Shown here: positions 31,293 to 36,951 of the stretch, piece after piece
Numbering within the stretch: the stretch's first letter is position 1
How the letters are laid out: each line of letters opens with the position of its first letter
Assembly: GCA_013425375.1 (NCBI GenBank)
Contig: JACCLH010000053.1
Coordinates: 1 to 36,951, forward strand
Direction: 5' to 3'
Source of the DNA: Microcaldota archaeon
GTDB lineage: Archaea; Micrarchaeota; Micrarchaeia; Anstonellales; Bilamarchaeaceae
Length of the DNA stretch: 36,951 nt
The notes under the pieces: model-generated
Told to the model about the DNA's origin: nothing
Database searches by the model: none
What the model saw: the letters and a program-made list of their open reading frames with translations, nothing else
Made by a program: the position numbers and the translations under genes

Positions 31293-32306
31293 ATGGGAGA
31301 AACGATTATTTCAGCCCTGAGGAGGAAGGCGGATGGGCTGGACAAGCGGATAATCTTTCCTGAAGGCAGCGATGAAAGGATAATACGGGCTGCCGCGATA
31401 GCGAAAAAAGATAAGGTAGCCAGGCCGATACTTGTCGGGAAGGAGAATGAGATAAGGGCGGCGGCAAGAAAGCTCGGGATCGGCTTGGACGGATTCGAGA
31501 TAATCGAGCCTTCGAAAAGCAAGAAGCTCGTGAAGTACGCTTCGCTCTATTCCAGGATTTCCAGGACGCCGGCGCGCACCGCCATGCTGATCGCCCAGCA
31601 GCCAATCTTCTACTCCGCGCTTGCGCTGAGAAACGGCGACGCGGACGGCATGCTCGGGGGAGCGGTTTACAGCTCGGCGGAGTTCGAAAGCGTCTGCATG
31701 AGCGTTATCGGCCTCAGGAAGGGGATCGGCATCCCATCCAGCTTCTTCATCATGGAGATTCCTGGCTATGCAGGCGGAGAAGGTGGGGTCCTCCTGTACG
31801 CGGATGCATCGGTGAGCCCCAATCCGCTTCCCGGGTGCCTTGCGAACATCGCGATTGCCACCGGACAGAGCGCGAAAGAGCTCCTTGGATGGAAGCCGAG
31901 GGTCGCTATGCTGTCCTTTTCAACCAAAGGGAGCGCAGCACATCCTGATGTGGAGAAGGTGGCCGAAGCGACCGAGATTGCGAAGAGAAAGGCGAAAGGG
32001 AAGGGAATCATCATCGACGGAGAGCTGCAGGCTGATGCGGCGCTTGTGCTTTCGACCGCGCAGAAGAAGATAAAGGGAGACATCGGAGAGGTCGCCGGAA
32101 AAGCCAACGTGCTTATTTTCCCTGACTTGGACGCGGGAAACATCGCATACAAGCTGACGCAGATACTCGCCGGCGCAAAGGCCTATGGCCCCATCCTGCA
32201 GGGATTCAGGAAGCCGTTGAGCGATCTGTCAAGGGGCGCGACTGTTGAAGACATTGTCGGCGCCATAACCATAATCGCGGTGATGGCGAAGCGGTGGCAC
32301 GAATGA
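31293..32306 (+). CDS. pta: Phosphate acetyltransferase
   Basis: The 337-residue protein has the single-domain Pta fold: RIIFPEGSDERIIRAA near residue 19, an ALRNGDADGMLGGAVYSSA block, GQSAKELLGWKPRVAMLSFSTKGSA (split active-site region near 195-225), and KANVLIFPDLDAGNIAYKL near residue 270. Pta converts acetyl-CoA and phosphate into acetyl phosphate and CoA. It is the first gene of a tight operon with ackA and acpS. Length (337) matches the short bacterial type. Pta-AckA is a mainly bacterial route and is uncommon in archaea, so transfer is plausible. Confidence 0.95.
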   Translation: MGETIISALRRKADGLDKRIIFPEGSDERIIRAAAIAKKDKVARPILVGKENEIRAAARKLGIGLDGFEIIEPSKSKKLVKYASLYSRISRTPARTAMLIAQQPIFYSALALRNGDADGMLGGAVYSSAEFESVCMSVIGLRKGIGIPSSFFIMEIPGYAGGEGGVLLYADASVSPNPLPGCLANIAIATGQSAKELLGWKPRVAMLSFSTKGSAAHPDVEKVAEATEIAKRKAKGKGIIIDGELQADAALVLSTAQKKIKGDIGEVAGKANVLIFPDLDAGNIAYKLTQILAGAKAYGPILQGFRKPLSDLSRGATVEDIVGAITIIAVMAKRWHE

Positions 32307-33490
32307 AAAAGATACTGGTCCTGAACTGCGGAAGCTCTTCGATGAAATACCATATGTTCGACAAGGACTTCAAATCCCTGCTTTCCGGCATCGTCGAAAG
32401 GATAGGTGAAAAGGCCCAGCTGGTGCATCGCAGGGATAGTGAGACGCTGAAGAAGAAAGCCGATGTGAAGAACCACAAGCAAGCCATCGCCCTAATGCTG
32501 GAGCTGCTCCATGATCCGGTGTGGGGGGCGATAAGAAGGGTGGATGAGATCTCGGTCGTGGGCCACCGGGTGGTGCATGGAGGCCAGCTGTCGAAAACCG
32601 GCCTTGTGTCCGGTGCCGCGCTCGGTTACCTGAAATCGTTCGAGATGCTCGCTCCGCTGCATAACCCGCACAACATAACCGGGATAATCGAATCGAAAAA
32701 GGCTATGCCGCGGGTGCCGCAGGTCATGGTTTTCGACACCGCATTCCATCAGACCATGCCGCGGAAGGCGTACATGTACGGCCTTCCCTATCACTTTTTC
32801 GATAAATATGCAGTCCGGAAATACGGTTTCCATGGGACCTCGCACAAATATGTTGCCATGAGGGCGGCCTGGATGCTTGGGAAAAGGAAGCCCAACCTCA
32901 TAACCTGCCACCTTGGGGCAGGCTCGAGCCTGACGGCAGTGAAAGAGGGCAAATCTGTCGATACGAGCATGGGCATGACACCTCTTGAAGGCGTGATGAT
33001 GGGCACACGGACAGGGGATACGGATCCTGCGGTCGTGCAGTACCTTGTGAAAAACCATGGTTTCGATCTGGACGAGCTCTTCCAGGTCATGAATCACAAG
33101 AGCGGGCTCCTGGGCGTCTCCGGAGTGAGCAAGGACGTGCGTGTGATAGAGGGAAAGGCGAAGAAAGGGGACGAGCGGTGCAGGCTCGCGCTGGAGATGT
33201 ACTGCTACAGGGTAGCGAAATACATAGGCGCCTACGCTGTAGCCCTCGGTGATGTGGATGCCATCGTATTCACCGCCGGAATCGGAGAGAATTCAGCGTC
33301 GATGCGGCGGGAGATATGCTCCTATCTGGGCATAATCGGCGTAAGGCTTGATTTGAGAAAGAATCAGAAGGCGAGCGGAAAGGAGACGGACATCAGCGCA
33401 AGGGGTTCGAAGCTTAGGGTGCTCGTGATACCGACGAATGAAGAGCTTATGATAGCGCGCGAGGCAGCGGCGGTCGTGGAAGGCCTATGA
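32303..33490 (+). CDS. ackA: Acetate kinase
   Basis: I start at the ATG at 32303, which overlaps the pta stop as ATGA; a GTG nine bases earlier is also in frame. The 395-residue protein shows KILVLNCGSSSMKY at the N-terminus, the conserved VFDTAFHQTMP, GFHGTSHKYV and HLGAGSSLTAV blocks, then MGTRTGDTDP and FTAGIGENS. These are the ASKHA-fold acetate kinase signatures. The enzyme makes acetate and ATP from acetyl phosphate, or the reverse. With pta it links acetyl-CoA to substrate-level ATP. Confidence 0.97.
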   Translation: MKKILVLNCGSSSMKYHMFDKDFKSLLSGIVERIGEKAQLVHRRDSETLKKKADVKNHKQAIALMLELLHDPVWGAIRRVDEISVVGHRVVHGGQLSKTGLVSGAALGYLKSFEMLAPLHNPHNITGIIESKKAMPRVPQVMVFDTAFHQTMPRKAYMYGLPYHFFDKYAVRKYGFHGTSHKYVAMRAAWMLGKRKPNLITCHLGAGSSLTAVKEGKSVDTSMGMTPLEGVMMGTRTGDTDPAVVQYLVKNHGFDLDELFQVMNHKSGLLGVSGVSKDVRVIEGKAKKGDERCRLALEMYCYRVAKYIGAYAVALGDVDAIVFTAGIGENSASMRREICSYLGIIGVRLDLRKNQKASGKETDISARGSKLRVLVIPTNEELMIAREAAAVVEGL

Positions 33491-33855
33491 AGGACGTTTT
33501 CGGGCTTGGGGTGGACATAACCGACGTCCATAGGATGGCCGGCATCATCTCGGGAAAGACAGGAAAGAGCTTTATCCGGAAGACATTCACCAGAAACGAG
33601 ATAAGGCATGCGAAGGGAGATGCAGGAAAGCTTGCCGCCACCTTCGCTGCGAAGGAGGCTGCATTCAAGGCGTTCGGGACAGGATGGATTGATGGCAGGC
33701 TGATTGAGGTCGTGAACGGAAGCAATGGCGCACCAAGCCTGCGGCTGCACGGGGAAATGGAAAAATTGGCTAAGAAAAGAAAGGTCGGGAGGCTGCTGGT
33801 CAGCCTCTCCCATACTGATTGCTGCGCAATCGCGGTAGTTGTCCTCGCACGGTAG
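33487..33855 (+). CDS. acpS: Holo-[acyl-carrier-protein] synthase
   Basis: The 122-residue protein has the AcpS signatures: LGVDITDVHRM at the N-terminus with the metal-binding Asp, and FAAKEAAFKAFGTG near residue 58 with the metal-binding Glu. It transfers 4'-phosphopantetheine from CoA to a serine of an acyl carrier protein. Its ATG overlaps the ackA stop by four bases (ATGA), so it is translationally coupled. The adjacent convergent gene encodes the likely substrate ACP. ACP/AcpS pairs are sparse in archaea. Confidence 0.93.
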   Translation: MKDVFGLGVDITDVHRMAGIISGKTGKSFIRKTFTRNEIRHAKGDAGKLAATFAAKEAAFKAFGTGWIDGRLIEVVNGSNGAPSLRLHGEMEKLAKKRKVGRLLVSLSHTDCCAIAVVVLAR

Positions 33856-34116
33856 TCATTTCTTCTCTTTCATCTTCTTCCTGATATAAGCGATGGCCTG
33901 CGCGATGGTCTTGTTTTTGCTGTTCTCAGACGGGCTTGTGGTGATGCCGAACTCGCTTTCGACAGCGGCCACAAAGGCTATCATAGTAAGCGACCGGGCA
34001 CCCAGGTCTTCGGCAAACCGGGTGGAGCCTTTCAGCTTCTTCGGGTCTGCTTTGAAGACATCTGCGACAATGGCCAGGAACCGCTTCTCAACGTCATCCA
34101 TCAGGTTCCACCGCAT
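33856..34116 (-). CDS. acpP: Acyl carrier protein
   Basis: The 86-residue protein has a typical ACP helix bundle. LGARSLTMIAFVAAVESEFGI contains the serine for phosphopantetheine (the DSL motif reads ARSL here), and TIAQAIAYIRKK is the last helix. The Asp usually just before the serine is replaced by Arg. The start overlaps the DUF35 stop (TAATG), so translation is coupled. It is the last gene of the thiolase-DUF35-ACP operon and ends base-to-base with acpS. Confidence 0.88.
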   Translation of the reverse strand: MRWNLMDDVEKRFLAIVADVFKADPKKLKGSTRFAEDLGARSLTMIAFVAAVESEFGITTSPSENSKNKTIAQAIAYIRKKMKEKK

Positions 34117-34508
34117 TACTTTTTGGCGTAGAAGACCACGACGTTCTTGGTCCCTATCTTCTCGACCTTCGCTGTCGCATCGACCGGGAGCTTCATGTTG
34201 CCCTTCCAGGGGTCGTCCAGGTCAACGCCTTTCACCATGGTGTAGTAGACAGGACCTTCCTTCATCTTCACCAGGCCGAAGGCATATGGTGCGACGGCCT
34301 GGAATTCTCCGCCAGGGTAGTTCAGCACGCTGTAGATGTTGATCTTGCCCTCGCCGCTCATCTGGACCCATGTAAGGTCCGGGTTGCCGCACTTGTTGCA
34401 CGTGCCCTTCGGCGGGAACGAGTGCGTTCCGCACTTCGGGCACTTCAATCCCATCAGCTTACCATTCTTCAGGTTGTCATAAAACGTCTTCACGATAAGT
34501 TCTGCCAT
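34116..34508 (-). CDS. DUF35 Zn-ribbon/OB-fold acyl-CoA-binding protein
   Basis: The 130-residue protein has an N-terminal rubredoxin-like zinc ribbon (CPKCGTHSFPPKGTCNKCG, residues 23-41) and a C-terminal OB-fold (GKINIYSVLNYP, FGLVKMKEGPVYYTMV). DUF35 proteins accompany thiolases and thiolase-like condensing enzymes and shuttle acyl-CoA between active sites; in archaeal mevalonate synthesis a DUF35 protein bridges thiolase and HMG-CoA synthase. AGGAGGTGATGT precedes the ATG, an excellent Shine-Dalgarno site overlapping the thiolase stop. It sits between thiolase and ACP. Confidence 0.92.
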   Translation of the reverse strand: MAELIVKTFYDNLKNGKLMGLKCPKCGTHSFPPKGTCNKCGNPDLTWVQMSGEGKINIYSVLNYPGGEFQAVAPYAFGLVKMKEGPVYYTMVKGVDLDDPWKGNMKLPVDATAKVEKIGTKNVVVFYAKK

Positions 34509-34513
34509 CTACA

Positions 34514-35806
34514 TCACCTCCTCTTGAGTATAGTGACCGCCGCATGGAACAGGGCGCCCTCGTTCTGCAGCCCGGCAAGCTTCACGTCATTCGCCATCTG
34601 CCTCTTGCCGGCCTCTCCGCGCATCTGCTTCACGATTTCGTAAAGCTCCGCGCCGGCTGACGCGCTCCATGCGTGGCCGAAGGCATGCCTTCCTCCGGTG
34701 ACGTTCATCGGTTTGTCTCCAGTGTAAAGGGTCCTTCCTTCAAGGATGGCTTTTCCGGCCTCACCGTGCTTGAAATAGCCGCCTGTTTCAGCTGATTCGA
34801 GCTCAGCCATTGTCGCGCTGCAGCTGTGTGTGGTCAGGTAATCAAGGTCTTTGCCCTGGACGCCGGCCATCTTGTAAGCCTCAGCATAGGCGAGCTTGTG
34901 GGAGGTGTATTCGAGCGGGTCCTCGAAGAACGGCGTGTTGGTTGTGGACCAGCCCCAGCCGAGGATGTCAATTGGCTTCTTGTCGGTCATCTTCGCGGCA
35001 AGCTTCGGGTTGCAGACGATGTAGGCTGAAGCGCCGTCGCAGGTGTTCAGGAAGCTTTTCGCACGGACAGGCCAGGCACCGAAGGGGTTGGTCTTCTTCC
35101 AGTATTCGAACGGGTCCTTATAGCCTGCCTTCCTCGCCTCCTCTTCGTAGGTCTCCTTCATGAGGGATTTCGGGTTGAGCGAGGCGTGGAGCCGGTCGTT
35201 CCTCCTGATCATGTATTCGATGCGGTCCATCTCTTCAAGAGAGTACTTGTATCTCCTGCCATACTCGATCATCTGCCATGGACCATAATATGCGAAACCG
35301 GTCGCTGCGCCGTAGTTGTCGTAAATCGTATCAGCGCCGTACATGGTCCAGTAGAACATCTTGCCGATATCGAGCGGCTCCCTCTCCAATGGTGTGGAGG
35401 CGACGGTCTCGGCCGTCTCTTTCGGCTGGGAGTCCAGGATCTCACCTGCGGTCACCAGAACGCAGTCGTGTTTTCCTGACATCACAGACATCGCAGCCAG
35501 TCCAAGCCCCACGTTGCTTGTGGAGCATGCTGTAGCGAAGTTCATGGAAGGCTTTCCCTGCAGCCCGAGCCAATCGCATGTCTGGGAGTTCTCGCTCAGC
35601 TGGTGGCTTGACTGCGGAAGATAGTTGCCGATATAAAAGGCATCTATATCCTTCACCGCATTCAATCCCGCGTCCTTAATCGCTTCCTTGCAGGCAGTCA
35701 TATACAGTTCCTGCAGGGTCATTCCCTTTATCTCAGGAGTCGACAGCACGTTTCCGAACGTCGTGCAGCCAACACCGATAATTGACGCTACCGGTTTTCC
35801 GACCAT
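34514..35806 (-). CDS. Thiolase family acyl-CoA condensing enzyme
   Basis: I use the ATG at 35806 (GGGGTGTGATGAA before it); a TTG five codons upstream is in frame. The 430-residue protein resembles the SCP-x/acetyl-CoA C-acetyltransferase group of archaea: NFATACSTSN carries the nucleophilic Cys near residue 88, HSCSATM near residue 334 the second Cys/His region, and GGRHAFGHAWSASAG near residue 380 the glycine-rich loop with catalytic His. It would condense or cleave acyl-CoA. The archaeal partner HMG-CoA synthase is not adjacent; instead DUF35 and ACP follow. Substitutions in the usual CASG and GHPxGATG loops make a specialised substrate possible. Confidence 0.9.
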   Translation of the reverse strand: MVGKPVASIIGVGCTTFGNVLSTPEIKGMTLQELYMTACKEAIKDAGLNAVKDIDAFYIGNYLPQSSHQLSENSQTCDWLGLQGKPSMNFATACSTSNVGLGLAAMSVMSGKHDCVLVTAGEILDSQPKETAETVASTPLEREPLDIGKMFYWTMYGADTIYDNYGAATGFAYYGPWQMIEYGRRYKYSLEEMDRIEYMIRRNDRLHASLNPKSLMKETYEEEARKAGYKDPFEYWKKTNPFGAWPVRAKSFLNTCDGASAYIVCNPKLAAKMTDKKPIDILGWGWSTTNTPFFEDPLEYTSHKLAYAEAYKMAGVQGKDLDYLTTHSCSATMAELESAETGGYFKHGEAGKAILEGRTLYTGDKPMNVTGGRHAFGHAWSASAGAELYEIVKQMRGEAGKRQMANDVKLAGLQNEGALFHAAVTILKRR

Positions 35807-35838
35807 TTCATCACACCCCAAAAAATGCCTGTTTGTCT

Positions 35839-35846
35839 TTTATCTC
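35839..35846 (-). promoter_or_regulatory. TATA-like box of the thiolase operon
   Basis: AGATAAAA on the minus strand is about 36 bp before the ATG at 35806. A second TATA-like CTTTATAATGG lies farther up near 35913-35923. Confidence 0.35.
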
Positions 35847-36005
35847 TGGGCAGACAGGTCGCGGGTTCCGCGCAAATGCCTTGAAATCCGCGTGTATTTT
35901 GCACGCAAACAACCATTATAAAGATATTTGCGGGAACCTTGGCCCCAGAGCCAAGTGCTCCTGCATTTTTGTTCAGATACCGGCACGCAGTGGCTCTCCG
36001 CTGAA

Positions 36006-36419
36006 TCAGTCGAGCTTGGACCTGTCGAGTTTCTTCTGCCGGTCGCCGGCTTCGTCATATATGTAATAAGAGCACACGACGTAATTCTCGCTTGTCGGCT
36101 GTTCACCAGAAACATAAGCCAGGAGCTTCAGCTTCCTGCCGGACATCGATTCCATATCTTTTAGCTTCTCCACGACATACCGCTCCATGCTGCCTTTATC
36201 ATTTCCGGAGAGGATGAAATTCGCGCAATAGTCGCCAAGCACGTCAAAGACAAGGGGTTTCGTGTTATGCCGGCGCGTGAGAAGCGGCCTGTCCTTTATG
36301 GTGATGACCTCGTAAAGAGGTTGGCTGCACTTGGCCGGCACTTGGAAACCCGGGTCGTATGCCGTGTCCGAACCCATACGCCTTGTTTGGGCCGGCATGA
36401 TATAATGTCGTTTATTCAC
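36006..36419 (-). CDS. Unidentified 137-residue protein
   Basis: The frame starts with GTG at 36419, 29 bp from a TATA box (TTTATAAAT on the reverse strand, 36444-36452), so it looks leaderless; an ATG eight codons in is an alternative. The middle (LYEVITIKDRPLLTRR...PLVFDVLGDYCANFILSG) and the end (KLKLLAYVSGEQPT...VVCSYYIYDEAGD) look like a compact alpha/beta fold. No membrane segment or signal peptide. I do not recognise the family. It lies between the thiolase and ferredoxin operons. Confidence 0.6.
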   Translation of the reverse strand: MNKRHYIMPAQTRRMGSDTAYDPGFQVPAKCSQPLYEVITIKDRPLLTRRHNTKPLVFDVLGDYCANFILSGNDKGSMERYVVEKLKDMESMSGRKLKLLAYVSGEQPTSENYVVCSYYIYDEAGDRQKKLDRSKLD

Positions 36420-36511
36420 AAAATTACATTACGTACCAAAATATTTATAAATAATAGCCCGAGAAAACCCCTGGCTGGCGTAAGGTTAGAGGTTTGACAA
36501 AAACTTGCTGT

Positions 36512-36784
36512 TCAATATTCTACCTTTATCTTGCCCTTTTTTATCTTCGCCACGCACAGGAGCCTTTCCGAAGGATCCGTGCCGAATGTGGCCAGTCCGG
36601 CCTGCTCGATGTCATTGGGCGGCTCAAGGTTCTCCATTCCTTCCAGCACCTTGCATTTGCAGGACCCGCAGCTGCCTGCCTTGCATGCGAACAGTATGGA
36701 GCACTTCCCGTCCAATTCCACAAGACCTGCCCCGTCCGGGAGCTTCACGGTCTTGCCGTCATTCTTGATTTCGACTTCTGCCAT
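36512..36784 (-). CDS. 2Fe-2S ferredoxin (plant/adrenodoxin-type fold)
   Basis: I start at the ATG at 36784 because a TATA box lies about 34 bp upstream; the longer frame would begin in front of the promoter. The 90-residue protein has the beta-grasp ferredoxin pattern with ACKAGSCGSCKCKV, giving Cys-x4-Cys-x2-Cys, and the fourth Cys in RLLCVAKI. This is the ligand set of a 2Fe-2S cluster. It serves as a soluble electron carrier; the partner is unknown. It is monocistronic here. Confidence 0.9.
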   Translation of the reverse strand: MAEVEIKNDGKTVKLPDGAGLVELDGKCSILFACKAGSCGSCKCKVLEGMENLEPPNDIEQAGLATFGTDPSERLLCVAKIKKGKIKVEY

Positions 36785-36812
36785 TTTATCACTGACAGGA
36801 AATAGTCGCAAA

Positions 36813-36822
36813 GTTTTATAAG
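36813..36822 (-). promoter_or_regulatory. TATA box of the ferredoxin gene
   Basis: CTTATAAAAC on the minus strand is centred about 34 bp before the ATG at 36784. Confidence 0.55.
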
Positions 36823-36841
36823 GAATCACAGGGCGCTAACA

Positions 36842-36904
36842 CCACCCTCTTGAGAGGGTGGATACAGCGCCATCCTCTATCTGTCATACTATTTCCGCGG
36901 AAAT
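36842..36904. repeat. Hairpin and 14-bp palindrome at the right end
   Basis: CCACCCTC-TTGA-GAGGGTGG (36842-36861) is an 8-9-bp perfect hairpin without a T run. ATTTCCGCGGAAAT (36891-36904) is a 14-bp perfect palindrome. GACTTATAAAC (about 36919-36929) looks like the TATA box of a plus-strand gene starting near or beyond the window end, so the palindrome may be an operator. Confidence 0.5.
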
Positions 36905-36951
36905 GACCTGTGTCTGCTCTGACTTATAAACAGCCCCCACTGCATATTTCT

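Noticed and set aside
36842-36861. Intrinsic terminator at the GC hairpin
   Set aside because: There is no T run after the hairpin on either strand, and archaeal termination relies mainly on T runs.

Overview
The window is archaeal. It encodes a TFB transcription factor, a two-domain Cdc48 ATPase, an OB-fold replication-factor-A-like protein, a Bud32 kinase, an NFACT/Rqc2-type protein, a DUF424 protein and an archaeal 7S SRP RNA. Most start codons lie about 25-30 bp downstream of a TATA box, the leaderless archaeal layout. Short operons and lineage markers (LemA plus DUF2207, a caspase-like cysteine-rich lipoprotein, a truncated NFACT) would fit a DPANN-type or related small-genome archaeon, but I cannot fix the lineage from sequence alone.

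Layout. 1-770: the tail of an upstream gene, then a hairpin-rich and G-rich noncoding stretch ending in a tRNA-3'-half-like sequence and a T run. 777-3744: a PHP-domain phosphoesterase, an ISH3/IS4-like transposase and a RidA protein. 3950-9386: a DEAD-box helicase, then two secreted or anchored proteins, the second a 1.1-kaa caspase-like protease with eight Cys-rich repeats. 9416-12246: DUF2207 and LemA (minus strand), hairpins, SRP RNA. 12269-17169: a minus-strand informational operon (OB-fold protein, Cdc48, small membrane protein, M50 protease, Bud32), divergent from an NFACT-N gene across a symmetric shared TATA box. 18196-23243: ACT and DUF424 proteins, metallophosphoesterase, nitroreductase and a MarR-HlyD-MFS efflux operon.

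23.3-31.25 kb is an AT-richer accessory region that starts at an intron-containing tRNA-Leu(CAA). Its genes (methyltransferase, Fic protein, TrmB regulator, duplicated nucleoside-deoxyribosyltransferase-like protein, DUF4143-type ATPase, a TFB) are separated by related structured repeats. These include 51-bp inverted repeats of fixed length, 39-40-bp inverted repeats, a junction containing the tRNA 3'-end motif, clusters of perfect hairpins, and two hairpins whose loops are complementary to each other. This looks like serial insertion of small gene cassettes at or near the tRNA-Leu, and is the most novel part of the window. Related palindrome clusters also sit inside coding sequences (MarR C-terminus, secreted-protein N-terminus, transposase C-terminal region).

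31.29-36.8 kb: a metabolic block. Phosphotransacetylase, acetate kinase and holo-ACP synthase form one overlapping operon. It meets head-on a thiolase / DUF35 Zn-ribbon-OB / acyl carrier protein operon. An unknown protein and a 2Fe-2S ferredoxin follow. Together these suggest acetyl-CoA/acetate interconversion next to a carrier-protein-linked acyl condensation system, unusual for archaea.
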